Source: Streptomyces sp. CB01373
Lineage (GTDB): Bacteria > Actinomycetota > Actinomycetes > Streptomycetales > Streptomycetaceae
Assembly (NCBI RefSeq): GCF_002803075.1
Contig: NZ_NNBK01000026.1
Span: 1-64,000 of the forward strand
Reading direction: 5' to 3'
Length of the DNA stretch: 64,000 bases
The notes beneath the pieces are model-generated. The model was not told the origin of the DNA, did no database searches, and saw only the letters and a list, made by a program, of their open reading frames with translations. The position numbers and the translations under genes are program-made. How positions within the stretch are numbered: the stretch's first letter is position 1; the number at the start of each line of letters is the position of its first letter. Shown here piece by piece: positions 1 to 7,215 of the stretch.

Positions 1-358
1 CGGCCGGAGCGGCGGGGGCGGGGGCGGCCGGGGCCTCGGCCACCGGGGCCGGGGCGGGCTCGGCGGCGGGGGCCGGAGCCTCGGCGGCGGCCGGGGCGGG
101 GGCCGCCACGGGGGCGCCGGAGCCGTCGTCGATGACGGCCAGCTCGGCGCCGACCTCGACGGTCTCGTCCTCGGCGACCTTGATGGAGGCCAGCACGCCG
201 GCGGCGGGCGAGGGGATCTCGGTGTCGACCTTGTCGGTCGAGACCTCGAGCAGCGGCTCGTCGGCCTCGACGCGCTCGCCCTCGGCCTTCAGCCAGCGGG
301 TGACAGTGCCCTCGGTGACGCTCTCGCCGAGCGCCGGAAGGGTTACGGAAACCGCCAT
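1..358 (-). CDS. sucB: Dihydrolipoamide acyltransferase (E2), N-terminal part only
   Basis: The complement reads MAVSVTLPALGESVTEGTV onward, the lipoyl domain of a 2-oxoacid dehydrogenase E2 (succinyl- or acetyl-transferase). The lipoylated lysine is K43 in the motif STDKVDTE. After about residue 80 an Ala/Pro-rich flexible linker begins and runs off the window edge, so the peripheral-subunit-binding and catalytic domains are not seen. The ATG at 358 is preceded by a TTAGGAGC ribosome site. It lies 62 bases downstream of lpdA on the same strand, so E3 and E2 are probably co-transcribed. Whether it serves the 2-oxoglutarate or the pyruvate complex cannot be decided from the N-terminus; sucB is the usual Streptomyces assignment. 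Confidence 0.93.
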   Translation of the reverse strand, partial: MAVSVTLPALGESVTEGTVTRWLKAEGERVEADEPLLEVSTDKVDTEIPSPAAGVLASIKVAEDETVEVGAELAVIDDGSGAPVAAPAPAAAEAPAPAAEPAPAPVAEAPAAPAPAAPA

Positions 359-420
359 GGTTTCGGTTGCTCCTAACGAATTACGGAAGTCTGTGTCGTC
401 GCGCCCGATGACGTGAGGCG

Positions 421-1809
421 TCAGTCGTGGGAGTGCAGCGGCTTGCCGGCCAGGGCCAGGTGGGCCTCGCCGAGCGCCTCGTTCTGGGTCGGGTGGGCGT
501 GGATGAGCTGGGCCACCTCGGCCGGCAGCGCCTCCCAGTTGTAGATCAGCTGGGCCTCGCCGACCTGCTCGCCCATGCGGTCGCCGACCATGTGGACGCC
601 GACCACGGCACCGTCCTTGACCTGGACGAGCTTGATCTCGCCCGCGGTCTTGAGGATCTTGCTCTTGCCGTTGCCCGCCAGGTTGTACTTCAGGGCGACG
701 ACCTTGTCCGCGCCGTAGATCTCCTTGGCCTTGGCCTCGGTGATGCCGACGGAGGCGACCTCCGGGTGGCAGTACGTCACCCGCGGAACACCGTCGTAGT
801 CGATCGGAACGGTCTTCAGACCGGCCAGACGCTCCGCCACCAGGATGCCCTCGGCGAAGCCGACGTGCGCGAGCTGGAGCGTCGGGACCAGGTCACCGAC
901 GGCGGAGATGGTCGGGACGTTGGTGCGCATGTACTCGTCGACGAGGACGTAGCCGCGGTCCATGGCGACCCCGGCCTCCTCGTAGCCCAGGCCCTGGGAG
1001 ACCGGGCCGCGGCCGATGGCGACGAGCAGGACCTCGGCCTCGAACTCCTTGCCGTCGGCCAGGGTGACCTTGACGCCGTCCTGGGTGTACTCGGCCTTCT
1101 GGAAGAAGGTGCCCAGGTTGAACTTGATCCCGCGCTTGCGGAAGGCGCGCTCCAGCAGCTTCGAGGAGTTCTCGTCCTCGACCGGGACGAGGTGCTTCAG
1201 GCCCTCGACGATCGTGACGTCGGTGCCGAAGGACTTCCACGCGGACGCGAACTCGACGCCGATGACACCGCCGCCCAGGATGATCGCGGACTTCGGCACG
1301 CGGTCCAGGACGAGGGCGTGGTCGGAGGAGATGATGCGGTTGCCGTCGATCTGCAGGCCCGGCAGGGACTTCGGCACGGAACCGGTCGCCAGGAGGACGT
1401 GGCGGCCCTGGACCCGCTGCCCGTTGACGTCGACGGAGGTCGGGGAGGACAGCCGTCCCTCGCCCTCGATGTAGGTCACCTTGCGGGAGGCGATGAGCCC
1501 CTGCAGGCCTTTGTACAGGCCCGAGATGACGTCGTCCTTGTACTTGTGGACGGCGGGCACGTCGATGCCCTCGAAGCTGGCCTTCACACCGAACTGCTCG
1601 CTCTCGCGGGCCTGGTCGGCGATCTCACCGGCGTGCAGCAGGGCCTTGGTGGGGATGCAACCCCGGTGCAGGCAGGTACCGCCGACCTTGTCCTTCTCGA
1701 TCAGGGCGACGTCCAGACCCAGCTGCGCCCCGCGCAGGGCCGCGGCGTAACCACCGCTGCCACCGCCGAGGATCACTAGGTCGAAAACGGTGCTGGCGTC
1801 GTTCGCCAC
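421..1809 (-). CDS. lpdA: Dihydrolipoyl dehydrogenase (E3)
   Basis: This 462-aa flavoprotein reoxidises dihydrolipoyl groups of E2 with NAD+ in the cytoplasmic 2-oxoacid dehydrogenase complexes. The N-terminal FAD-binding motif is LVILGGGSGGYAA. The redox disulfide is CLHRGC (C46 and C51), the second nucleotide fold is AIILGGGVIGVEFAS, and the C-terminal dimer interface carries the catalytic HPTQNEALGEA. Full length matches the family. I chose the GTG at 1809 because GGAGGA lies six bases upstream; the frame is open further to 2031 but that extension is arginine-rich and unlike E3 proteins. The E2 gene follows on the same strand. Confidence 0.97.
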   Translation of the reverse strand: MANDASTVFDLVILGGGSGGYAAALRGAQLGLDVALIEKDKVGGTCLHRGCIPTKALLHAGEIADQARESEQFGVKASFEGIDVPAVHKYKDDVISGLYKGLQGLIASRKVTYIEGEGRLSSPTSVDVNGQRVQGRHVLLATGSVPKSLPGLQIDGNRIISSDHALVLDRVPKSAIILGGGVIGVEFASAWKSFGTDVTIVEGLKHLVPVEDENSSKLLERAFRKRGIKFNLGTFFQKAEYTQDGVKVTLADGKEFEAEVLLVAIGRGPVSQGLGYEEAGVAMDRGYVLVDEYMRTNVPTISAVGDLVPTLQLAHVGFAEGILVAERLAGLKTVPIDYDGVPRVTYCHPEVASVGITEAKAKEIYGADKVVALKYNLAGNGKSKILKTAGEIKLVQVKDGAVVGVHMVGDRMGEQVGEAQLIYNWEALPAEVAQLIHAHPTQNEALGEAHLALAGKPLHSHD

Positions 1810-2159
1810 GTCACGTCCTCCATGCATGTGCGCCGTACGCCGGTCGTCGGTGACCGGCTGGCGGCTGGTGTCCGGCCGCTTGAGTTTCGGCCCTTCGGTG
1901 GGGGCCCTGTCCTGCCGACGCCCATCTTCGCACTTGTCGGGAGTGAACGAGACGCGGGGCTGGAGTGTGATACAGGCCACGTCCACGAGCCTCCGGGGGG
2001 ACCGCCGGCCGAGGAGGAGGGGCGCGGTCACGGCCGCGCCGCGCGGGCGCGGCAGGCGCCCACACGGCAGGGCCGTCGTCCGGCGGACCGGACGACGGCC
2101 GTGAATCCGGCTCAGCCGAGGTCTGACTCAGCCGAGGTCTGACTCAGGCGAGGTCTGAC
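1810..2159. other. Intergenic lpdA-pepA, 350 bases
   Basis: No gene is supported here. The pepA-proximal end holds a 16-bp tandem repeat running across the pepA stop and a perfect 13-bp inverted repeat (listed separately). The lpdA-proximal part should carry the lpdA promoter; I see only its ribosome site with confidence. Confidence 0.6.
2071..2100 (-). terminator. Hairpin terminator of pepA
   Basis: A perfect 13-bp inverted repeat (GGCCGTCGTCCGG at 2071-2083 and its complement at 2088-2100) encloses a four-base loop, about 60 bases after the pepA stop. There is no U-tract, as is common for Streptomyces terminators. Confidence 0.75.
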
Positions 2160-2174
2160 TCAGCCGAGGTCGCC
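2111..2174. repeat. Four tandem copies of a 16-bp repeat at the pepA stop
   Basis: The unit CTCAGCCGAGGTCTGA starts at 2111, 2127, 2143 and 2159. The first two copies are identical, the third has one change, and the fourth lies in the last codons of pepA and diverges at its end. On the minus strand each unit contains TCAGACC and GGCTGAG, so the pepA stop codon sits inside the array. Confidence 0.9.
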
Positions 2175-3698
2175 GGCGGCGGCGAGTTCGGCGAGACGCA
2201 CCAGCGTCCGGACCGCCGACCCGGTGCCGCCCTTCGGCGTGTAGCCGAACGGAGCGCTCTCGTTGAAGGCCGGGCCCGCGATGTCGAGGTGCGCCCACGT
2301 GATGCCCTCGCCGACGAACTCGCGCAGGAACAGACCGGCGACAAGACCGCCGCCCATGCGCTCGCCCATGTTGGCCATGTCGGCGGTGGGGGAGTCCATC
2401 CCCTTGCGCAGGTGCTCCGGCAGGGGCATGGGCCACGCCTCCTCGCCGACCTCCTCCGCGGCCTCGTGGATGGCGGAGCGGAACGCGTCGTCGTTCGCCA
2501 TGATCCCGAAGGTGCGGCTGCCGAGCGCCAGCACCATCGCGCCGGTCAGCGTGGCCACGTCGATGATCGCGTCCGGGTTCTCCTGCGAGGCGGCCCACAG
2601 CGCGTCCGCGAGGACGAGCCGGCCCTCGGCGTCGGTGTTGAGCACCTCGACCGTCTTGCCGCTGTACATGCGCAGCACGTCGCCGGGGCGGGTGGCGGAG
2701 CCGGAGGGCATGTTCTCGGCCAGCGCCAGCCAGCCGGTCACGTTGACCTCCAGGCCGAGCCGCGCGGCGGCGACGACGGCGGCGAACACGGCGGCGGCAC
2801 CGCTCATGTCGCACTTCATCGTCTCGTTGTGGCCGGCCGGCTTGAGCGAGATGCCGCCCGAGTCGTAGGTGATGCCCTTGCCGACCAGGGCAAGGTGCTT
2901 CTTCGCCTTGGGGCTGGTGTACGACAGCTTGACCAGCCGCGGGGCCGACGCCGAGCCGGAGCCGACGCCCAGGATGCCGCCGTAGCCGCCCTCGGCGAGC
3001 GCCTTCTCGTCGAGCACCTGCACCTTCAGGCCGTGCTCCTTGGCCGCCTCCTCGGCGACGGCGGCGAAGGCGGCCGGGTTCAGGTCGTTCGGCGGGATGT
3101 TGATCAGGTCGCGGGCGCGGTTGAGCTCCTCGGACAGGGCGGTGGCGCGCTCGACGGCCGCCTTGAACGCCTTGTCGTCGGACGCGCCGCCGAGCAGCAC
3201 GGCCTCGCCGAGCGGGGCCTTGCCGTTGCGGGCCCCGGCGTCCTTGCCGTTCTCCTTGTAGGCGTCGAAGGAGTACGCGCCGAGCAGCGCGCCCTCGCCG
3301 ATCGCGGCGGCAGCGGCGGCGTCCGCCACCGGCAGCGCGAAGCCGGCCTTCTCCGTCCCGGCGAGCGCACGGGCGGCGGCACCGGCGGCCCGGCGCAGCG
3401 CCTCGGCGTCGTAGCCGGAGTCCTTCTCGGGGCGGGGGCCGAGGCCCACCGCGAGCACGAGCGGGGCCTTGAAGCCGGAGGGCGCGGGCAGCTTGGTCAC
3501 CTCGCCCTCGGCACCGGAGGCGCCGAGGGTGCCCAGGACGTCGGCGAGCTTGCCGTCGTAGGCCTCGGCGACGGCCTCGGCGCCCGGGGCTACGACCAGG
3601 TCCCCGGACTGTGATCCGGAGTCCTTGGCGACACCGACGACGATCGCGTCGGCTTCCAGGCCGGGCGCCGCGGTGGTGCTGAGAGTGAGAGCAGTCAC
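2160..3698 (-). CDS. pepA: Leucyl (cytosol) aminopeptidase, M17 family
   Basis: This 512-aa di-metal aminopeptidase removes N-terminal residues from peptides in the cytoplasm. The C-terminal catalytic domain shows the M17 signature NTDAEGRLVLADAL and upstream metal and substrate residues in GKGITYDSGGISLKP and MKCDMSGAAAV. The N-terminal third is the variable macro-like domain. I chose the GTG at 3698 because the protein then begins VTALTLSTTAAP, the usual Streptomyces N-terminus; the frame is open to about 3779 without family support. It stands alone, divergent from the GH114-like gene, and is followed by a strong hairpin. Confidence 0.96.
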   Translation of the reverse strand: MTALTLSTTAAPGLEADAIVVGVAKDSGSQSGDLVVAPGAEAVAEAYDGKLADVLGTLGASGAEGEVTKLPAPSGFKAPLVLAVGLGPRPEKDSGYDAEALRRAAGAAARALAGTEKAGFALPVADAAAAAAIGEGALLGAYSFDAYKENGKDAGARNGKAPLGEAVLLGGASDDKAFKAAVERATALSEELNRARDLINIPPNDLNPAAFAAVAEEAAKEHGLKVQVLDEKALAEGGYGGILGVGSGSASAPRLVKLSYTSPKAKKHLALVGKGITYDSGGISLKPAGHNETMKCDMSGAAAVFAAVVAAARLGLEVNVTGWLALAENMPSGSATRPGDVLRMYSGKTVEVLNTDAEGRLVLADALWAASQENPDAIIDVATLTGAMVLALGSRTFGIMANDDAFRSAIHEAAEEVGEEAWPMPLPEHLRKGMDSPTADMANMGERMGGGLVAGLFLREFVGEGITWAHLDIAGPAFNESAPFGYTPKGGTGSAVRTLVRLAELAAAGDLG

Positions 3699-3877
3699 GG
3701 TGGTGAAATCTCGCTTCCCTGTGAAAGGTGGTTGGCCGAATTCGGGTGGGTCGACCGGGCCCGACCATAAGTCCTTCATACGGTGCGGTCTTCACCCGGG
3801 CAGGCAAACACCCGGCACGAGCCTACGCGCGTCACGGGATCGCACACTCCCGCGGGTGTTCACCCGAGGGAGGCGTC

Positions 3878-3927
3878 GCCGTCACATGCCGGTTCCGGCA
3901 CCGTGGCCGGAACCGGCGCGTGACGGC
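3878..3927. promoter_or_regulatory. Long two-step inverted repeat in divergent promoter region
   Basis: GCCGTCAC (3878-3885) pairs with GTGACGGC (3920-3927). Inside it GCCGGTTCCGGC (3888-3899) pairs with GCCGGAACCGGC (3906-3917). The two perfect stems of 8 and 12 bp are separated by symmetric two-base bulges, with a six-base loop. The role is unknown: an operator, or a 5' leader hairpin. Confidence 0.7.
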
Positions 3928-3999
3928 CGCGGAGCGAGGCGCCGACCGCCCGCCGGGCGGGCAACCGACGTGCGCGGCAAGGCAATCGGAGAAGATCGT

Positions 4000-4013
4000 C
4001 GGACGTACGTCCG
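4000..4013. promoter_or_regulatory. 14-bp perfect palindrome upstream of GH114-like gene
   Basis: CGGACGTACGTCCG is a perfect dyad 25 bases before the TTG start of the lipoprotein gene, the size and position of a repressor operator. The cognate regulator is not evident in the window. Confidence 0.5.
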
Positions 4014-4037
4014 TCACGGCACCCAGGAGCCCGCCCG

Positions 4038-4853
4038 TTGAGAGCACTGATCCCGCGCGTCCTCGCGCCGACTGCCGCACTCCTGCTGCTCGCGGGCTGC
4101 GCCGCCCGCCCGGACGGCGACGGCGGCGGCGACGCCGCGGGCCGCCCGGCCGCCGCGCGCTGGCAGCCGCGTCCGGGCACGAGCTGGCAGTGGCAGCTCA
4201 GCGGCCGCCTCGACACCTCCGTACCGGCCGAGGTCTACGACATCGACGGCTTCGACCACCCGGCGGCCACGGTCGCCCGGCTGCACCGCGAGGGCCGCAA
4301 GGTGATCTGCTACGTCTCGACCGGCGCCTGGGAGGAGTTCCGCCCGGACGCGAAGAAGTTCCCGGCCTCCGTCCTCGGCCGGGGCAACGGCTGGAAGGGC
4401 GAGCGCTGGCTCGACATCCGCCGTACCGACGTCCTCGAACCGCTGATGGCGGCCCGGCTCGACATGTGCCGCGAGAAGGGCTTCGACGCGGTGGAGCCGG
4501 ACAACATGGACGGCTACAAGAACCGCACCGGCTTTCCGCTGACCGCCGCCGACCAGCTCCGCTACAACCGCCTGGTGGCGAAGCTGGCCCACGACAGGGG
4601 CATGGCGGTGGGCCTGAAGAACGACCTGGACCAGATCCCTCAGCTGGTCGCCGACTTCGACTTCGCGGTCAACGAACAGTGCGCCCAGTACGGCGAGTGC
4701 ACCGCGCTGAAGCCCTTCGTCGCGGCGGGCAAGGCGGTGTTCCACGCCGAGTACGAGCTGCCGACCAGCAGCTTCTGCGCGCAGTCGGGCCGGCTGAGGC
4801 TCAGCTCGCTGCTGAAGAAGTACGAACTGGGCGTGTGGCGCCGGACCTGCTGA
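4038..4853 (+). CDS. GH114-like (endo-alpha-1,4-polygalactosaminidase) lipoprotein
   Basis: The 271-aa protein opens with a lipoprotein signal (LLLLAGC, lipidated C21), so it is probably anchored outside the membrane. The rest fits the glycoside hydrolase 114 TIM-barrel family: WQWQLSG near the start, DIDGFDHP, KVICYVSTGAWE, GFDAVEPDNMDGY and FAVNEQC, with acidic residues in the strand ends where the active site is expected. Family members cleave galactosamine-containing polysaccharides. The true substrate here is unknown. Translation starts at TTG (4038) with CAGGAGC upstream. The gene is convergent with cobS, 10 bases apart. Confidence 0.85.
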   Translation: MRALIPRVLAPTAALLLLAGCAARPDGDGGGDAAGRPAAARWQPRPGTSWQWQLSGRLDTSVPAEVYDIDGFDHPAATVARLHREGRKVICYVSTGAWEEFRPDAKKFPASVLGRGNGWKGERWLDIRRTDVLEPLMAARLDMCREKGFDAVEPDNMDGYKNRTGFPLTAADQLRYNRLVAKLAHDRGMAVGLKNDLDQIPQLVADFDFAVNEQCAQYGECTALKPFVAAGKAVFHAEYELPTSSFCAQSGRLRLSSLLKKYELGVWRRTC

Positions 4854-4863
4854 GCCGGACCGC

Positions 4864-5646
4864 TCAGCGCAGGGCCAGGAAGACCAGCGCGGTGGTGGCG
4901 GCCGTCTCGGCGAGCGCGCCGAAGACGTCGCCCGTCACTCCGCCGAAGCGGCGCGTGCAGTGGCGCAGGAGGAGTTCGGAGGCGGCCAGGGCGGCGACCA
5001 CCGCCAGCGCCGTGAGCACCCAGACGTGGGCGCCGAGGAACGCGCCCGCCGCCGTGGCGGCCGCCGTGACCACGAGGGCCGCGCCGATCGCGCCCGGCAC
5101 CGGCACCACTCCCGCCACCGCGGCCCCCAGCCCGTCGGGGCGGGCGGCCGGCACCCCGGTGCGGGCGGCCAGCGTCAGGGCCAGCCGGGCGACCGTGGCC
5201 GAGACCACGGCGGCGAGCGCGCCGCGGGCCCAGGAGCCGTCGTAGGCCCGGCTCAGGGCGGCCGCCTGGGCGAGCAGCGCGAACACGAGCGTGATCACCC
5301 CGAAGGGGCCGATGTCCGACTGCTTCATGATCCGCAGCGCGTCCTCGGCGGGCTTGGCGCTGCCGAGCCCGTCCGCGGTGTCGGCGAGCCCGTCCAGGTG
5401 CAGACCGCGGGTCAGCGCCGCCGGTACGGCGACGGTGCCGACGGCGGCCAGCGGCGCGCCGGCGCCGGCGAGAAGGAGCAGCAGTCCCACGGCCGCCGCC
5501 GCGGCCCCGACCACGAGCCCGGCGAGCGGCGCGCAGAGCATCCCGCCGCGTGCCGCCCCGCGGTCCCAGCGGGTCACCCTGACCGGAAGGACGGTGAGGG
5601 TGCCGAAGGCGAACCGCGGCCCGTGCGACGTGGGGATCCTGAACAC
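4864..5646 (-). CDS. cobS: Adenosylcobinamide-GDP ribazoletransferase (cobalamin synthase)
   Basis: The 260-aa polytopic membrane protein joins alpha-ribazole (phosphate) to adenosylcobinamide-GDP, the last step of the cobalamin nucleotide loop. Diagnostic features are the N-terminal FGTLTVLPVRV segment and the acidic metal motif HLDGLADTADGLGS, followed by several Ala/Val-rich membrane helices. Length is typical. Start is GTG at 5646. Partner enzymes CobT and CobU are encoded at 9.4-10.5 and 11.8-13.0 kb on the same strand, with unrelated genes between, so the cob genes are clustered but not one operon. Confidence 0.95.
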   Translation of the reverse strand: MFRIPTSHGPRFAFGTLTVLPVRVTRWDRGAARGGMLCAPLAGLVVGAAAAAVGLLLLLAGAGAPLAAVGTVAVPAALTRGLHLDGLADTADGLGSAKPAEDALRIMKQSDIGPFGVITLVFALLAQAAALSRAYDGSWARGALAAVVSATVARLALTLAARTGVPAARPDGLGAAVAGVVPVPGAIGAALVVTAAATAAGAFLGAHVWVLTALAVVAALAASELLLRHCTRRFGGVTGDVFGALAETAATTALVFLALR

Positions 5647-5655
5647 GCGGGCAGA

Positions 5656-7215
5656 CTACGGGACCTGCGCGGGGCCGCCGGCGGGCGGGCGGGCGACCGG
5701 GGAAGGCGGCACACTGCATACATGGGTCACTGGCTGGAGCGGAACATCGTCGAACCCGGCAAGCTGCCCCTGCTCCTGGCCCTGGCCGCCTTCGTCCTGA
5801 CCTTCGTGGTCACCCGGGTGATCACTCGCCTGATCCGTGCCGGCAAGGGCCCCTTCCGCAACGTCAAGGCCGGCGGGCTGCACATCCACCACGCCGTGCC
5901 CGGCGTCGTGCTGACCGTTTTCGGCGGTTTCGGCGTGGTGGCCAGCAGCGGCCGGCACCAGATCGGCACGGCGGCCTTCGCGGTCGTCTTCGGCGTCGGC
6001 GCGGGCCTCGTGCTGGACGAGTTCGCGCTGATCCTGCACCTGGACGACGTCTACTGGACCGAGTCGGGCCGCAAGAGCGTCGAGGTCGTGGTGCTCACCG
6101 CGGCGCTGGTCGGCCTGGTGCTCGCCGGTTTCTCCCCGTTCGGCGTCAACGATCTGTCGCAGGCCGAGCTGCAGGACCGCGGGGCGGTCATCACCAGCGT
6201 GGTCGTGAACTTCCTCTTCTCCCTCGTGGCCCTGAGCAAGGGCAAGGGCCGTATCGCGCTGTTCGGCGTGATCATTCCGTTCCTCGCGCTGTTCGGCGCG
6301 ATCCGCCTGGCCCGCCCCGACTCCTACTGGGCCAGGCGCTTCTACCGCCGCCGCCCGCGCGCCCTGGCCCGGGCCGGCCGGCGCGCCGACCGGCACGACC
6401 GCCGCTGGTCGGGCCCCCGCCGGGCGTTCCAGGACTGGATCGCCGGCAAACCGGACCAGCAGCCGGCCCGCCTGCCCGGGCGCAGATGACACCTCGCCGG
6501 GCACGGGCGGCCCCTTCACCGGCGCGGACGGCGCCTTCACCGGCGCGGATGGTGCCCCGGCGTGCGGCGCCCGGCGTCGGGCCGCCGACAGCGCGCACAG
6601 GAGCAGCACCCCGGCGATCGCCGCCAGATGCTCCTTGCCGGCCAGGTTCTGCTTCAGGCCGACCTCCAGCGCCATGGCCGCGGCCACCGCGCCCGCCGTG
6701 ACGTACGCGCCGTAGCGGCAGCCGACGTAGACCGCGAGACCCACCACGGCCGCCGAGGGGCCGGTGTCCACCACGTGCGCGTCCGTGCCGGGCAGGCCGA
6801 GCGGGTGGTCCGGGCCGAGGGCGACGCCCACGCGCGCGTACAGGGTTCCGGAGAGGGTGGCGACGTAGGCGACGGCGAGGGTACGCGGCCGGCCCAGGCA
6901 GATCTCGGCGATGCCGAACACGCCCAGGACCTGCGCCAGCGCCCCCCACACCGGCAGGTCGAGGGCCGGCACGAACAACGACAGGGGAGTGCGCAGCAGC
7001 GCGAGCCACAGCGGCTCCTCCGCCCGTACGGCCCCGAGGTGCTGCACCAGGCCGTAGCCCCAGGACTGGTTCTGCACCAGCTGGAGCACCGCCGTCAGGC
7101 TCACCGCCGCGGCGGTCATCGGGACGGCCCGCAGGCGCCGCCTCAGCAGCGGCTCGCGCACGGTGGCGTACAGCAGTCCCCATTCGGCGCGGGCCCGGCG
7201 GGCGAGTGCGGTCAT
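5656..7215 (-). CDS. Rhomboid-like membrane protein, 3' end uncertain
   Basis: The supported part is about residues 1-245 (7215 down to about 6480). It is a multi-helix membrane protein with rhomboid-like active-site spacing: S154 in DTGPSAAVVGL and H196 in AGKEHLAAIAG. It is followed by four 7-aa repeats (APSAPVK type). No stop occurs before the opposing gene; the frame stays open antisense through that gene to a TGA at 5656. That tail (519 aa total) looks like a shadow of the opposite strand, so the real stop may have been lost by frameshift. Its ATG overlaps the stop of the upstream lysyltransferase-like gene (ATGA), indicating translational coupling. Confidence 0.6.
   Translation of the reverse strand: MTALARRARAEWGLLYATVREPLLRRRLRAVPMTAAAVSLTAVLQLVQNQSWGYGLVQHLGAVRAEEPLWLALLRTPLSLFVPALDLPVWGALAQVLGVFGIAEICLGRPRTLAVAYVATLSGTLYARVGVALGPDHPLGLPGTDAHVVDTGPSAAVVGLAVYVGCRYGAYVTAGAVAAAMALEVGLKQNLAGKEHLAAIAGVLLLCALSAARRRAPHAGAPSAPVKAPSAPVKGPPVPGEVSSAPGQAGRLLVRFAGDPVLERPAGARPAAVVPVGAPAGPGQGARAAAVEAPGPVGVGAGQADRAEQREERNDHAEQRDTALALAQGHEGEEEVHDHAGDDRPAVLQLGLRQIVDAERGETGEHQADQRRGEHHDLDALAARLGPVDVVQVQDQRELVQHEARADAEDDREGRRADLVPAAAGHHAETAENGQHDAGHGVVDVQPAGLDVAEGALAGTDQASDHPGDHEGQDEGGQGQEQGQLAGFDDVPLQPVTHVCSVPPSPVARPPAGGPAQVP
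5722..6489 (+). CDS. Integral membrane protein, unknown function
   Basis: The 255-aa protein has about six hydrophobic segments, beginning LLLALAAFVLTFVVTRV near residue 18, a conserved-looking GGLHIHHAVPGVVLT stretch around residues 53-67, and an acidic LHLDDVYW segment. The C-terminal 50 residues are strongly basic (RRRPRALARAGRRADRHDRR), so the tail probably lies in the cytoplasm. The paired histidines followed by a membrane helix could bind a metal or lipid, but no enzyme family is recognised. It starts at ATG 5722, divergent from cobS by 75 bases, and faces the opposing rhomboid-like gene whose reading frame runs antisense through it. Confidence 0.8.
   Translation: MGHWLERNIVEPGKLPLLLALAAFVLTFVVTRVITRLIRAGKGPFRNVKAGGLHIHHAVPGVVLTVFGGFGVVASSGRHQIGTAAFAVVFGVGAGLVLDEFALILHLDDVYWTESGRKSVEVVVLTAALVGLVLAGFSPFGVNDLSQAELQDRGAVITSVVVNFLFSLVALSKGKGRIALFGVIIPFLALFGAIRLARPDSYWARRFYRRRPRALARAGRRADRHDRRWSGPRRAFQDWIAGKPDQQPARLPGRR
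6478..6561 (-). repeat. Four in-frame 21-bp repeats in the rhomboid-like gene
   Basis: Reading the minus strand, four consecutive 21-base units (consensus GCGCCGTCCGCGCCGGTGAAG) encode APSAPVK, APSAPVK, GPPVPGE and VSSAPGQ. The first two are nearly identical. Conservation in seven-codon steps supports this frame being translated at least to 6478, inside the end of the opposing gene. Confidence 0.8.

Larger units (their letters stand above)
3699..4037. other. Divergent promoter region pepA / GH114-like gene
   Basis: These 339 bases separate two divergent genes and encode nothing I can support. They hold a two-step 50-bp hairpin (3878-3927) and a perfect 14-bp palindrome (4000-4013), listed separately. 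Both promoters must lie here, but I cannot place convincing -10/-35 pairs. Confidence 0.6.

Noticed and set aside
1810..2031. N-terminal extension of lpdA from an upstream ATG at 2031
   Set aside because: The extension is Arg/Pro-rich and absent from the E3 family, and a strong ribosome site precedes the GTG at 1809.
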